Assembly (NCBI GenBank): GCA_003049465.1
Contig: PYSS01000051.1
Coordinates: 124,001 to 188,000 of the forward strand
Length of the DNA: 64,000 nucleotides
Direction of reading: 5' to 3'
Source of the DNA: Magnaporthiopsis rhizophila
Taxonomy: Eukaryota > Ascomycota > Sordariomycetes > Magnaporthales > Magnaporthaceae
Part shown: piece by piece, positions 48,101 to 59,400 of the stretch
Layout of the letters: each line of letters opens with the position of its first letter
Position numbering within the stretch: position 1 is the stretch's first letter
Position numbers and translations under genes: made by a program
The notes under the pieces: generated by a model
What the model saw: only the letters and a program-made list of their open reading frames with translations
What the model was told of the DNA's origin: nothing
Databases searched by the model: none

Positions 48101-51100
48101 TGGTTGCACCATCGCCTTGCGAGGAGCACCAACCCAGGTGCTCACCGAGATGAAGCGCATCACTGAGTTTATGGTTTATGTCGTTTACAACCTGAAGCTG
48201 GAATCGTGTCTGATGCGGGATGAGTACATTAAGCTACCCGATAGCACAGATGAGCCTTCTCCGGTACCGTCATCATCGAACGAGACCTCCAACGAAGGCC
48301 TCCAATCGATGACCAACTCCTGTGTGGGCTGTGTACCAACCGACAATCAGCCAGGCCCTGCTACAACGCAGAGCATTGAATCTGAGAAGATACCAGAAAG
48401 CGGCGCGGAAACGACTACAGGGCCTCAAGAAGCCGTCCCACCGGCCCCGGGAGAGCCTAGTTTGGACCAGGTGTCGCAGGATGCGCCGGCGCAACCCAGT
48501 CGGCTCATCTCCCTTCACGACACCCACTCGCACGCGCCCCATGACTCTCCTGTGCCGGAAGACGTGCCTATGCCGACTTTCTACAGCGACATGGTTGCCA
48601 AGCACGAAACAAAAATCCTCTCAGCCTCCCCCTTCGTCAAGTTCACACAACCATACCACTTGATGAAAGCGCGAGAGCAGGAGAGAAGGCTTGTGTACCT
48701 CAAGCGTCTCCGCGACCAGGACATTGTCGAGGAGCATGCGGAGAGCGAGAAGTCGAAGCCTGGACGTTTTCAGCTCATCAAGCCCGAGATGGTGCATCAA
48801 GTTGGCCAAAAGGCGCCAAGACAGGTCATGGAGGTTCTGCACGCGGTGCACGACGCAGAGTACGACAAGGCGCTCTACAACTACCAGACGCAGACGCGGC
48901 AGTGGGAGAACTATCTTCAGGGCAATCTCGATCTCTTCGACCCATATCTTCACCAGAACATCGTCGTTCTGTACTCGCACATCTGCACCGAGACCAAGAT
49001 ACCGTGTAGAGAGCCTGGACTCCTCACGATTGGCTTCTATGAGGAGAATCTAGATCCAACCGGACGCATGGTACCGGACTGCACTCTGGGGAAATATGTG
49101 GAGGACCTCTCCCTGAACGCCTTCAGCGTCTGCAACGAAAACGGCTGCGATAGACAGATGTGGCAGCATCATCAGACCTATGTCCATGAAGAGGCGCGAA
49201 TCACAGTGCTGATTGAGAAAGAATCACCTCTGCCGATTGGAGTTATGCTGGGCCCGGCTGATGACGATATTTACATGTGGAACTACTGCAAAGTGTGCAA
49301 GAAGGATCTCGGCGTTATGGTCATGTCGGAGAGCACTTGGAAATACTCGTTCGGAAAGTACCTAGAGCTCTCGTTCTGGGGCAAAGGATTGAGACTTCAC
49401 CCGGGCTCTGGATGCCAGCACGATCATCAGACCGATCACATCCGGCACTTCAACTTCCGCGGAAACACAATCCGCATCCACTACGACCCCATCGACTTGC
49501 TCGAGATCATTGCGCCTCGCGCGCGCCTCACATGGAAGGTTGACAATGACCTGAGGCTCAAGAACGACGTCTTCACCAAGCTCGAAGAGCGGTGGAACAG
49601 ATTCATGAATTCTGTCAAGGCAAGACTCAAGAGCATCCGGATCGACAGTGTCCTGCCCGAGAAATCCGAGTCCTGCAAGACCGAGGTCGAGCGCCTTACG
49701 AAGAAGGCCCAGGAGGACCAGCCGGAGCTCGTGCGCAAGCTCCAGGATGCGTACATGAACTCCAAATACTACGAGGTCATCCCGATGAATCCGGTCGTTA
49801 GAGAGATGCTTGAGCTCGTGTCTGAGTGGGACGCGGCCTTTACCGAGTTTGAGGCCGAGTTCTTGTCAGACAAGGATGTCAGGCAGCTGACGATGATCCA
49901 GCTGAAGAAGATGTTTGGGGACAATGAGTCCAAGGAGTCCCTCCCGGGCACCGATGGGACCTCAATCATATCTGTCGGATCTGAGACGGACGAGAAGACA
50001 TCAGCGGCCGCAACCCAGGGGTCCGACGCCCAGGACGAAAAAATGGCGTCTCAGCCAAGCGACACCGCCGGAAGCGTCTCGGGCACTTCGCCGCTGTCAG
50101 CCATGGGCGACCAACCTGCGTCTGCGGTTGGGAAGGTCACGAGCTCTAGCCAGGTCGATTCGGCGCTCGGGGCGGTCGAGCCGCTTGACCTGGCGACACC
50201 ACGGTCACCAGTGGCAGCCAAGAACGGCACGCTTTTCCCGGTCTCGGCAGAAGGTGCAGGGTCCGGCGCCGTGGTTCCCCCGGTTGTGGCCTCCGACTCG
50301 CCTAGTACACCCGCTTCGCCAGTCGTGGCTCCCATAAGCCCGACGCGGCAGTCACAGTCCGGCGCGGCTCAAGGTCTAGATCCGACAACCCCGGTTGCGT
50401 CTAGCCCTACCCTGACCGAGAAAGTGGAGCAAATCAGAAGGGACTATCGCGCACTTTCAGGCGATACCGGCCAGGCCTCTGCTGCGGGGGGGCCACCGCA
50501 GAGGCTCATCCCGGAGCGTGGGTCATCCCGTAAGGCGGGCCTGACCATATCGCCCCCCATGGTGCGAGCCATATCACAACCCTCCGTGCCATACGCCCGC
50601 TCTCACTCAGGCCTTGGGAAGCACGCGCCAACCTCAGCAGCGGATAATAAGCCGACAGAGGTTGTGCAGAGCGGTTCCGACCTGTCCAAAGCCCCTACTG
50701 AGGGCTCGGCCAAGAGCGAGAAGAAGCTCTCGGAACGCCTAGGAATAAGTGCCCTAAAGACGCATAGGAAGTCCGGGCAGTCGTCCATTCCCCGATACGT
50801 ACACGGAAAGAAGAAAGATAGCCCCCGGGTGTCTGCACTAGCAAAGCACTTCGAGCAGCTCAGCCGCGAGTTCGAGAAAGAGAGGGTGCGGGATCGCAAG
50901 CAACGTGCGGCCAAAATGCACTACTCGCGTGCCTTCCTGCCTCGCACCTCTACCAAGGCCACCGTGGAGGTCTACGAGAACGTGGACCAGGCCGTGCAGG
51001 AACTCGGTCACGAGGAAGAGCCCGTAGGCTATCCGGATCAGAGCAAATCCAGCCCCCCTGCACCGACAGACTCAGGGCCGCAGCCGACACCAGTCCCCGC

Positions 51101-52668
51101 CGAGGACGCTACTGGAACCACCGAAGGGGCTTCTGCGTCAAACACGCCCCCTGGTGCGCCATCGGTGACGGACGAGGTGGCCTCTGTCGATGGAAGCAAG
51201 CAGGACGAAAGCCGAGCCGTGTCAGACGACGAAGGTGACGACGGCGCCAGCGATGCCGACCAATCATCTCTATTAGACGACATCTTGCAGATGCCCGAGT
51301 CGCTCGAGCCCAGCGGAGAGATACCCAAGCATCAGAAGACCAGCCTGATGAAGATGCTTACGAACTTCTGGGCCGAGCGGTCGGCGAGCGGCTGGCCACA
51401 GCTGGAGTATCCGCTCAATGCGACGGACCACATATTCATTGACTCGGACGTGATAGTCCGCGAGGACGAGCCGAGCTCGCTGATTGCGTTTGCGCTGGGC
51501 TCGACGGACTACCAGGCGAAGCTGGCCGACATCCGGCACTCGTGGAAGATGTCGGCGCGTGCGGCGGCTGACGAGGGCGAGGAGACGAGCGGCTTGTCGG
51601 ACGCGGCCGATGTGTTTATAGACGAGGAGCAGCTGGAGACGAGCCTCCTCAGGTCGACGGGCACGCACCTCAAGTACCAGTTCACCGAGGGCTCGGCCAA
51701 ATTGCTGTGCAAGATATTCTACGCAGAGCAGTTCGATGCGCTGCGGCGCAAGTGCGGCGTCGCCGACCGCATTATCGAGTCGTTGTCCAGGTGCCTCAAG
51801 TGGGATTCTCGTGGAGGCAAGACAAAGTCGGTGTTTCTCAAGACACTGGACGACCGCCTCGTCATGAAGGTGAGCCACAAAGATTGTTTCCGCATTCCAT
51901 GCGGGCACACACCTAAGAGCTAGGCAGGTAAGCTAACCATGACCACAATCCCACCAGTCGCTCTCGCCCATCGAGACCGCAGCATTCCTTCGGTTTGCGC
52001 CGGCATACTTCAGCCTCATGGCGGAGGCGCTGTTCCACGAGCTCCCGTCGGTGATTGCCAAGATGCTGGGGTTTTTCCAGATCGTTATCAGAAACCCCGT
52101 CACCAACACCGAGATCAAGCTCGATCTGCTCCTTATGGAGAATCTATTCTATGACCGATGCCCAGACCGCATCTTTGATCTCAAGGGCTCGATGCGGAAC
52201 CGAAAGATCCAGTCGACGGGAGAGCAGAACGAGGTGCTGCTGGATGAGAACATGGTCGAGTACATCTACGAGTCGCCGTTGTTCGCGCGAGAGCACTCCA
52301 AGAGGATCCTGCGGGCGTCGGTGTGGAACGACACGCTCTTCCTGGCGCGGCAGAACGTGATGGACTACTCGCTGATGGTGGCGGTGGACGAGGCCAAGAA
52401 GGAGCTGGTGGTGGGCATCATCGACTGCATCCGGACGTACACGTGGGACAAGAAGCTCGAGAGCTGGATCAAGGACCGCGGGTTCGCGGGCGGCGGGCGC
52501 AACCGGCCGACGGTGACGAGTCCCAAGGAGTACAAGTCGCGCTTCCGGGAGGCCATGGCGCGGTACATCCTGCAGGCGCCCAACTGCTGGCACCAGCTGG
52601 GGTCGCCCAGCTCCGGCACAGGGCAGCCCCGGGCCCGGTTTGAGGAGCTCCCGGGGGCTGCGGACTAG
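45144..52668 (+). CDS. FAB1: PI3P 5-kinase Fab1/PIKfyve
   Basis: Two exons (45144-51869 and 51958-52668) encode 2478 residues. Fab1 converts PI3P to PI(3,5)P2 on endosomes and the vacuole. The FYVE zinc finger is at about 395-455 ([14 protein letters not shown], then [10 protein letters not shown]), which binds PI3P. A chaperonin-like (TCP-1) domain covers about 815-1050, with [15 protein letters not shown]. The Cys-rich domain is near 1265-1490 ([20 protein letters not shown]). The kinase domain runs from about 2080 to the end, with [19 protein letters not shown] and [14 protein letters not shown]. The intron has a GTGAGC donor, CTAAC branch and CCAG acceptor and joins LVMK to SLSP. Long Ser/Pro-rich linkers lie before the FYVE finger and between about 1600 and 2070. 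Length fits fungal Fab1. Confidence 0.96.
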
Positions 52669-53348
52669 GGCTCTGGTGCGGGAGAGGAGATAACTCCGGA
52701 GTCGGTGCATGCGGTGGAAGGCAGTGAGGCCTGACGCAAAAGTTGCGGCAAGGATGAGACGTGTTATGACCGGACGGATATTCAAAGCGTTGTCACATGA
52801 TACCTTTTTCATTTATGTTTTCTTACCTTCTCTTCCTGTGTTTCTGCTTGGTTTCTTAGATCCCACGCATATGTAGCATTGCTTATTGGCATTTTCGATG
52901 TGAGGAGCCTGGGCGGTGGCGAGTCGTTGCAACTACGGCGTACCTTATAGATAGTTGGGTTGGACAGTTGTCGCACGAAATCATGATTTGCATCGCGTTT
53001 GATATACACTAACATGGACGGCATTCGTCACCAAAGATGCAAGACTTGAATTGTGAAATTGATAGTGACGTGGACGCCAGCCGTTTCTAGTGGAGGCTTT
53101 CAGGTGCCACTTGGGGCATTAAACACCTGTGGTTCATGGAGCACAGTACCTAACGGTGTCAGCGGCCACACTAATTCACACTGAGCTCAGCAGCACGACC
53201 GAACCCAATGTCAAATTTGAAATTGAACTTGCATCAAAGCCTCCCGTTCCGGTTCGAAACACTCACCCGCGACCCAACTCACAAAGCCCAGGCATCTCCA
53301 CGATTGATCTCTCGCGCCGTATACTCGGAGTCAAGCCAGAGCTCGCAG
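52669..53348. other. Intergenic between FAB1 and MDM12
   Basis: This 680-bp stretch should hold the FAB1 3' UTR and the MDM12 promoter and leader. The MDM12 frame is open back to 53208, but the extra residues do not resemble the family. I see no separate gene. Confidence 0.55.
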
Positions 53349-55160
53349 ATGTCTATCGAGCTCAACTGGGAGACTCTGACGCAGGGGCCCGATGGCGATG
53401 AGCTGAAGAACCGGATTCGGGATTTCATCCACGCAAAGTTTCAGACGGTGCCGTTGCCGCGCTTTATCAAGTCCGTCACCGTCCACGACTTCCAGTTCGG
53501 CTCCATCCCGCCCGAGCTCGAGCTCAAGGACATCACGGACCCTCTGCCTGATTTCTATGAAGAGGACCCGGACGCAGATTATGATGATGATGACGACGAG
53601 GGCGATGACGATGGCGATGAGGACGACGGTGCGGGCAAGGAGGAGGTAACTACAGGGGTGCAGGGTGGCCCTGAGCCCGCTGGGCCCCGGTCCGGTCTCG
53701 GAAGCAGCGCAGGAGACCACCGCGCCGGCTATGCGCAGTTGCCCCCGCTGCGGCCTAGTGGACCAGGCAACAACAGTCTCGAGCTTGGCACCGGCAGGTG
53801 GCCTCGAAGCGGGCCGGGCGCCGGGCGGCCGGGCGTCGGCGGCATGAACATCAACACGCGGCTGCGGGGCGAGGTGCCGGCGCAGGACCTGACGTCGCCG
53901 TTCCTGGGCACATCGACGCCCGGCATCCTCTCGGGCGGCGCCTCCAACTTCTCCTACTTCCACTCGCACCTGGCCTCGTCCGGGCTCTCGGGCACCCAGA
54001 CCCCGCTCGCGGCCGTCGCCGGCGCCCACCGCGTGCACCCTCCCTGGCTGGACGTGCACGGCTTCCGCGGCGGCGGCACGGGCAACGGCGGCAGCAGAGG
54101 AGGCGGCGGGCAGCAACAGCAGCAGAGGGACGACAGCAGCAGCAGGGGCAGCAGCAGGCACAACAGGCACGGCGCCGCCGGATCTCCGGTGCTCGAGATC
54201 GACGGCTTCACGCCCTCGCACAGCCGGCATAGCTCCGCCTCGGCCACGCCGGACCACGGCGCCGCCGCTCACGAGCCGGCGAGGAGAGGCTCGCCGCCGG
54301 GCGCCACCGCCGCTGCCTTCGGGCACGGGCTGGCGCCGCTGCAACCGCCGCGGCTGCGCGAGAAGCACAGCGTCAGCACCCTCGCGCCCACGAGCGTGGG
54401 CAACAATTCACGCCCGCCGACGCGTGAGAAGCCGGTGGCGAAGTCGGAAGATGGCGTCGAGGATCACAACATTGAAAGCGGCGCTGGCGGTGGGGTGAGA
54501 GGAGCAGCAGCGGCAGCGGCAGCAGCCGGAGCCAGCCCCGATGCCGCCGACCAGCGCCGCGAGGACGGGCGCCGATTCCGTGAACAGCGCATCGAGGACC
54601 TCCAGGCCGTGTTCCGCATCCGCTACGCCGGCGACGTGAAGCTGCTGCTGACGGCCGACATACTGCTCGACTACCCCATGCCCAGCTTTGTCGGCATCCC
54701 CGTGCGCCTGAGCATAACGGGTCTCACGTTTGACGGCGTCGGCGTCCTGGCCTACATCCGCAAGAGGGTGCACTTTTGCTTCCTCAGCCCAGAGGATGCC
54801 GTTGCTATCACGGGCAGCGGTGAGACTGAAGTCGGTGATGAGGCGGCGGGGGGTGGTGACGGAGCCGAAGGGCAACCGCAACAGCAGCAGCAGCAGCAGC
54901 AGCAGCAAACGTCACCACCACCACGACGTGAGGGCCGCGGTCGCGTTACTAGCGGTGCGTCGACCGTTGGAGGCGAAAGTACTACGAGGATGGGTGGTCT
55001 GCTTCAGGAGATCAGGGTAGAAAGTGAGATCGGCCAGCGGGAGAGTGGGAAGCAGAGTCTTAGGAATGTTGGCAAAGTGGAACGGTTCGTGCTCGAGCAA
55101 GTCAGGAGGATCTTTGAGGAGGAATTTGTCTACCCTAGCTTCTGGACCTTTCTGGTGTAA
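53349..55160 (+). CDS. MDM12: ERMES subunit Mdm12 (SMP domain)
   Basis: A single exon encodes 603 residues. Mdm12 is a lipid-transfer SMP protein of the ER-mitochondria encounter structure. The start [11 protein letters not shown] is the conserved Mdm12 N-terminus; an in-frame ATG at 53208 is likely leader. The SMP domain is split: residues 1-80 ([20 protein letters not shown]) and about 410-600 ([36 protein letters not shown] and [12 protein letters not shown]). Between them lies a long insert with an acidic run ([14 protein letters not shown]) and Gly/Ser/Gln-rich sequence. A Gln run (about 515-525) lies near the end, before [20 protein letters not shown]. It ends 59 bp from the VPS28 stop. 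Confidence 0.92.
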   Translation: MSIELNWETLTQGPDGDELKNRIRDFIHAKFQTVPLPRFIKSVTVHDFQFGSIPPELELKDITDPLPDFYEEDPDADYDDDDDEGDDDGDEDDGAGKEEVTTGVQGGPEPAGPRSGLGSSAGDHRAGYAQLPPLRPSGPGNNSLELGTGRWPRSGPGAGRPGVGGMNINTRLRGEVPAQDLTSPFLGTSTPGILSGGASNFSYFHSHLASSGLSGTQTPLAAVAGAHRVHPPWLDVHGFRGGGTGNGGSRGGGGQQQQQRDDSSSRGSSRHNRHGAAGSPVLEIDGFTPSHSRHSSASATPDHGAAAHEPARRGSPPGATAAAFGHGLAPLQPPRLREKHSVSTLAPTSVGNNSRPPTREKPVAKSEDGVEDHNIESGAGGGVRGAAAAAAAAGASPDAADQRREDGRRFREQRIEDLQAVFRIRYAGDVKLLLTADILLDYPMPSFVGIPVRLSITGLTFDGVGVLAYIRKRVHFCFLSPEDAVAITGSGETEVGDEAAGGGDGAEGQPQQQQQQQQQQTSPPPRREGRGRVTSGASTVGGESTTRMGGLLQEIRVESEIGQRESGKQSLRNVGKVERFVLEQVRRIFEEEFVYPSFWTFLV

Positions 55161-55219
55161 CTGGATATGTACCACTAAATTAATTACTCCAACATGCCAA
55201 CAACCAAAAAGCGCCCTCC

Positions 55220-56093
55220 CTAAGACAGAATGTTCTTGAAGCCCTGGTAAGCCGAGTTGATGTCCAGCTCCAGCTCGCGGGCCTGGACGTCGCCGAGCTC
55301 CTCGGTGGCCTTCATCTGGTTGAGCGTGATGAGCCACTGCACGATCTTGCCGCGGTTCTCAAAGTCGCGGTCCGTAACCTTGTTGACTGACTGGATCACG
55401 TCCGTCAGGAGCGGGTGCAGCTGGTCCTTTGCCAGCATGCCGAGCCGCAGCGCGTCGAGGAAGGTGATGAAGTCTTGCGTCGCCTCCAGGATCAGCGCTC
55501 CGCCGGGCGCGCTCCCGGCCCCGCCGCCGCCGCCTCCGCCGCCTCCCATCATGTCTCCGGGGCCACTCTTGCCGCCGCCACCGCCCGACGAGGCCTGCAC
55601 CGCCGTCGCGGGCATGCCAACCCTAATGCGCTCTGTGGCGCGGGGAACTTCGAGCTGGAAGCAAGCAGCGCGAGGTAGGGTGAGTGTCAGCAACCAGCAT
55701 GGTGTTGGCTGTTATAGGTAGCCGGATTATATCTCTGCTACCCCCATGAATGCAGGAAAACACAACACATACGTCCCACTCGGCCTTGAACTCCTCGAGG
55801 TCGCCAAAAGCGGTGGCGACGGTCTCGTCGGTCAGGATGGAGCGGTACTGCTTGAGCGAGCGCTCGCAGATGTCGGTGTAGTCGGACTCGGGGATGGCGT
55901 CCTTGAGGAACGCCTTCTCGAGCTCGTCGATGGTGACGATGATGGAGAAGATCTCGGCGAGCGAGTCCTGCAGGTCGCGCTCGGCGCGCGTGTCGGCCAG
56001 CCGCACCTCGTCGTCCAGGCTGATGGTGGCCGACATGGCCGTGTTGGGCACATAGCTATGCGGCGTGGGCGCGTAGCCCTGCCTCGGCATCAT
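55220..56093 (-). CDS. VPS28: ESCRT-I subunit Vps28
   Basis: Two exons (56093-55773 and 55654-55220) encode 251 residues, close to yeast Vps28. ESCRT-I sorts ubiquitinated cargo at endosomes. The N-terminal core contains FSIIVTIDELEKAFLKDAI and YTDICERSLKQYRSIL, which pack against Vps23. The C-terminal four-helix domain contains FITFLDALRLGMLAKDQLHP, VNKVTDRDFENRGKIVQWL and ELELDINSAYQGFK. A Gly-rich linker of about 30 residues joins the two parts. The intron has donor GTATGT and acceptor TTCCAG and joins KAEWD to LEVPRAT. The start could be either of two adjacent ATGs. It is divergent from NOC2 and tail-to-tail with MDM12. Confidence 0.94.
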
Positions 56094-56479
56094 CTTGGGG
56101 GCTACCCGGGTTGACAAGCGTCGTCGTCGCGCAGTCTGGCCGCATGTGCATCGTATCGTGCATTATTTGTTTCACTGTCATAGGAAATAGATAGGCTTCC
56201 ACCAGGTCCCGCATCGAGCTGTCTGCCTAGTTCCCCTGCCCCACCTCAGTGACGTTGCTTTATAGTGGAACCTACCCCCAGCTGCGTCCCTAGTCTAGCC
56301 CAAAACCAGCTAGTCCCCGCAGATAAGATAGTGGATAGCAAGACCGAGGGACGGAAGTTGTAAAAAAAAATAAAAAAATTGTGAATTTTGGGCGAGTTTG
56401 GCGACACGGCGGAAACGAGACGCAAGGAAGCCTCTATTCAGGTTGTTTTTCTGGCAAACACCTCGCCATCTCACCCACA
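56094..56479. promoter_or_regulatory. Shared divergent promoter, VPS28 and NOC2
   Basis: The start codons are 386 bp apart. An A-rich tract lies at 56361-56379. The NOC2 frame is open back to 56381, but residues before the ATG at 56480 do not resemble the family. Confidence 0.6.
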
Positions 56480-58912
56480 ATGGCGCCCACCAAGAAAAAT
56501 CTCAAGGCGACCAAGAAATTCGAGAAGAAGCATCTCAAGGGCGTCCTGGAAAAGCGCAAAGCCGGTGCCAAGATCAAGCAACGAGTACAGGTCAAGGCGA
56601 AGAAGCAGGCTAAAAAATCGGCCGATGCCGCCTTCTACAAGTCTGGCGACAATGCCGACGGCGATGTCTCCAAGCCTGCCGCGAAGAAGCAGCCGGGCGC
56701 TGCTGTCAGCGAAATGAGCGTCGACGACTTTTTTAAGGGGGGCTTCGAAATCCTCGATGGCAAGGGCAAGGCTGCGGGCGCAGGGAAGAAGGCCAAGGCC
56801 AGTGGAAAGCTGGGCAAGAGGAAACGAGACGAGTCGGAGGCTAAGCGCAATCCTAGCGCTGGCAGCGATAGCGGCGAAGACGACGAGGCGAGCGACTCGG
56901 ATGTCTCGATCCAGGATGGCCCCGTCGAGAGCGATAGTGACGACGGCTCAGCTGTTGACGACGAGGATGTGGGCATGACCAAGGAGGCCATGGACGCGCT
57001 GGCGGAGAAGGATCCCGAATTCTACAAGTTCTTGAAGGAGAACGACCCCGAGGCCCTCGACTTCGACGAGAATGCCGACATGGCCGAGGTGGATGCGTTG
57101 AGCAGCGGGGGCGAAGAGGAGGACCCAGAGCAGGAGGAACAGCCCAAAAAGAAGCGCAAGAAGGACAAGAAGAAGAAGAATAAGAAGAAGGATGCGGACA
57201 GCGACGACTCTGAGGAGGAGGATGAGTTTGTCAAGAGCAACGAGCTCACGCGCGAGATGGTTGCCAGGTGGAAGAAGTCACTCGACGAGACCAAGTCGCT
57301 GCGAGCAGCGAGACAAGTGGTATTGGCATTCCGGAGCGCCGCGCACCTGAACGAGGACCAGGCCGAGGGCGAGAGGAAACAGCGGTACAGCATCTCGAGC
57401 CCGCAGGTGTTCCACGACATTCTGGTGGTGGCACTCAAACAGATCCCCGAGGTGCTGCAGCACCATGTGCCCGTCAAGGAGTCGGCGTCCCACAAGACGT
57501 ACGTGCAGACCGAGGGCAAGAAGTTCAAGACACTGTCGATCCTCATCAAGAGCTACACGGCGTCGGTGCTGCACCTGCTGCGCACGCTCTCGGACGACGG
57601 CACGCTCAAGCTGACACTGTCGGCGCTGACGCCGCTGCTGCCGTATTTGCTCTCCTTCCGCAAGCTGCTCAAGACCTTGATCAAGACAGTCGTCGGCTTC
57701 TGGGCCCAGGCCAGCAGCAGCGAGTCGACGCGCATCACGGCCTTCCTGGTGCTGCGTCGCCTGGTCGTCATCGGCGACAAGGGGGTGCGCGAGGCCGTGC
57801 TCAAGGCCGTCTACCACGGCCTGGTCCAGGGCAGCCGCGCCACCAACTCCATCACCATCCAGGGCATCAACCTGATGAAAAACTCGGCCGCGGGGCTCTG
57901 GGGCGTCGACCAAGCCATCGGCTACACCACCGCCTTCAGCTTCATCCGCCAGCTGGCCATCCACCTGCGCAACAGCATCGTGCACAACCAGAACGACGCC
58001 TACCGCGCCGTCTACAACTGGCAATACGTCCATTCGCTCGACTTCTGGTCCTGCGTCCTGTCGGAGCACTGCAGTTCCCTGGCCGAGGCCGAAGCCGGCC
58101 GCGAGAGCCAGCTACGCCTACTAGTTTACCCCCTAGTCCAAGTCACCCTAGGCGCCATGCGCCTGATCCCGACCGCCCTCTACTTCCCCCTACGCTTCCA
58201 CCTGATTCGCTCTCTGCTGCGCCTGAGCCGTGCAACAGGCACCTACATCCCGCTCGCTTCGGCCCTTCTCGAGGTCCTCTCGTCGGCAGAGATGCGCAAG
58301 GCTCCGCGAGCCGCCACGCTGAGGCAGCTTGACTTCGCCGTCGCTTACAAGGCACCCAAATCGTACCTGCGCACACGCGTCTACCAGGACGGCGTTGGCG
58401 AGCAGACAGCGGAGCTGCTGGTCGAGTATTTTGCGCTATGGTCCACAAATATCGCCTTCCCCGAGCTGGCCCTGCCCGTCGTGGTCGGCCTGAAGCGCTG
58501 GCTCAAAGACGCGCGCAAAAGAACGACGGGAAACAAGAACAACAAGCTTCAGGCGTCCGTCGTGCTGCTTGTCCAAAAGATTGAAGCCAACTCCAAGTTC
58601 ATCGAGGAGAAGAGGTCAAAGGTGGACTTTGCACCCAAGAATCGGACGCAGGTTGATGCCTTCCTCAAGAACTTTGAGTGGGAGAAGACGCCGATTGGCG
58701 CCTTTGTCGTTACACAGCGGAGGGTCAAGGCAGAGAAGGAGAAGCAGCTGGCAGAGGCCAGGAAAGAGGAAGACCAAAAGCGAAGGGAGGACGAGGAAGA
58801 AGCCAAGATGGCCGGTGTTGAGGGTGACGAGGACGAGGAGGAGGATGACGACGAGGAGGTCGATGAGGACAGTGAGGCAGAAAGTCAAGGGGACGACGAT
58901 GACAGCGACTAG
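56480..58912 (+). CDS. NOC2: Nucleolar complex protein Noc2
   Basis: A single exon encodes 810 residues. Noc2 forms heterodimers with Noc1 and Noc3 that move pre-60S particles through the nucleolus and nucleus. The N-terminus MAPTKKNLKATKKFEKKHLK and the following basic and acidic tracts match the family. The conserved DPEFYKFLKENDPEALDF lies near 180-200. The Noc2 domain includes LLPYLLSFRKLLKTLIKTVV, ATNSITIQGINLMKNSAAG, YNWQYVHSLDFWSCVLS and PLRFHLIRSLLRLSRATGTY. The tail is long, Glu/Asp-rich and disordered. The ATG at 56480 has a good context (CCCACAATGGCG). Confidence 0.95.
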   Translation: MAPTKKNLKATKKFEKKHLKGVLEKRKAGAKIKQRVQVKAKKQAKKSADAAFYKSGDNADGDVSKPAAKKQPGAAVSEMSVDDFFKGGFEILDGKGKAAGAGKKAKASGKLGKRKRDESEAKRNPSAGSDSGEDDEASDSDVSIQDGPVESDSDDGSAVDDEDVGMTKEAMDALAEKDPEFYKFLKENDPEALDFDENADMAEVDALSSGGEEEDPEQEEQPKKKRKKDKKKKNKKKDADSDDSEEEDEFVKSNELTREMVARWKKSLDETKSLRAARQVVLAFRSAAHLNEDQAEGERKQRYSISSPQVFHDILVVALKQIPEVLQHHVPVKESASHKTYVQTEGKKFKTLSILIKSYTASVLHLLRTLSDDGTLKLTLSALTPLLPYLLSFRKLLKTLIKTVVGFWAQASSSESTRITAFLVLRRLVVIGDKGVREAVLKAVYHGLVQGSRATNSITIQGINLMKNSAAGLWGVDQAIGYTTAFSFIRQLAIHLRNSIVHNQNDAYRAVYNWQYVHSLDFWSCVLSEHCSSLAEAEAGRESQLRLLVYPLVQVTLGAMRLIPTALYFPLRFHLIRSLLRLSRATGTYIPLASALLEVLSSAEMRKAPRAATLRQLDFAVAYKAPKSYLRTRVYQDGVGEQTAELLVEYFALWSTNIAFPELALPVVVGLKRWLKDARKRTTGNKNNKLQASVVLLVQKIEANSKFIEEKRSKVDFAPKNRTQVDAFLKNFEWEKTPIGAFVVTQRRVKAEKEKQLAEARKEEDQKRREDEEEAKMAGVEGDEDEEEDDDEEVDEDSEAESQGDDDDSD

Positions 58913-59400
58913 GCTGGTAGTCTAGCAGTGTGGAACAGTATGAACCACCATTTTGAAGAGAAACAAACTGCCATCAATCTCAACAAGCAGCTCGAGCGTT
59001 ATCCACCTGCACCAAGTCTAGGACATCACCACGACCTGCCTCAAATCCACCAATACACCATGCTTCCCCTGAAACTTCGCAAGGGAGCGGCGCCGCGGGA
59101 AAAGGACTATGTGGACGCCGAAGTCAAATCAGCCACAGCCTTCCGAGGAACTGGAGATGGAGGCCGTGGATTTCATATTTAAGCCCTGTTGTCCGTGCGC
59201 AGCAGAAACGGTTGTCGTCGCGTTCCCATCACACAAACAGCTCTTTTCCCCATATCTCCAGATTCTTTCGCGAGGGCCAGTGATCCAAAGTAGCCAGCTC
59301 CCAACTCGGAGCTAACACCGACATACACATTTCTTGATACAGCGAGCCTACGGGCACGTCTTCTGCTTCGACCCACAAAGCCGGGTGCGATCCCAGCAAA
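58913..59400. other. Intergenic after NOC2
   Basis: This 488-bp stretch holds the NOC2 3' UTR and the promoter of the next gene. I see no other gene. Confidence 0.6.

Noticed and set aside
57268..58332. Open frame of 354 codons in another frame within NOC2
   Set aside because: It overlaps the conserved Noc2 domain in an alternative frame. Its Arg/Gly/His-rich composition is typical of a shadow frame.
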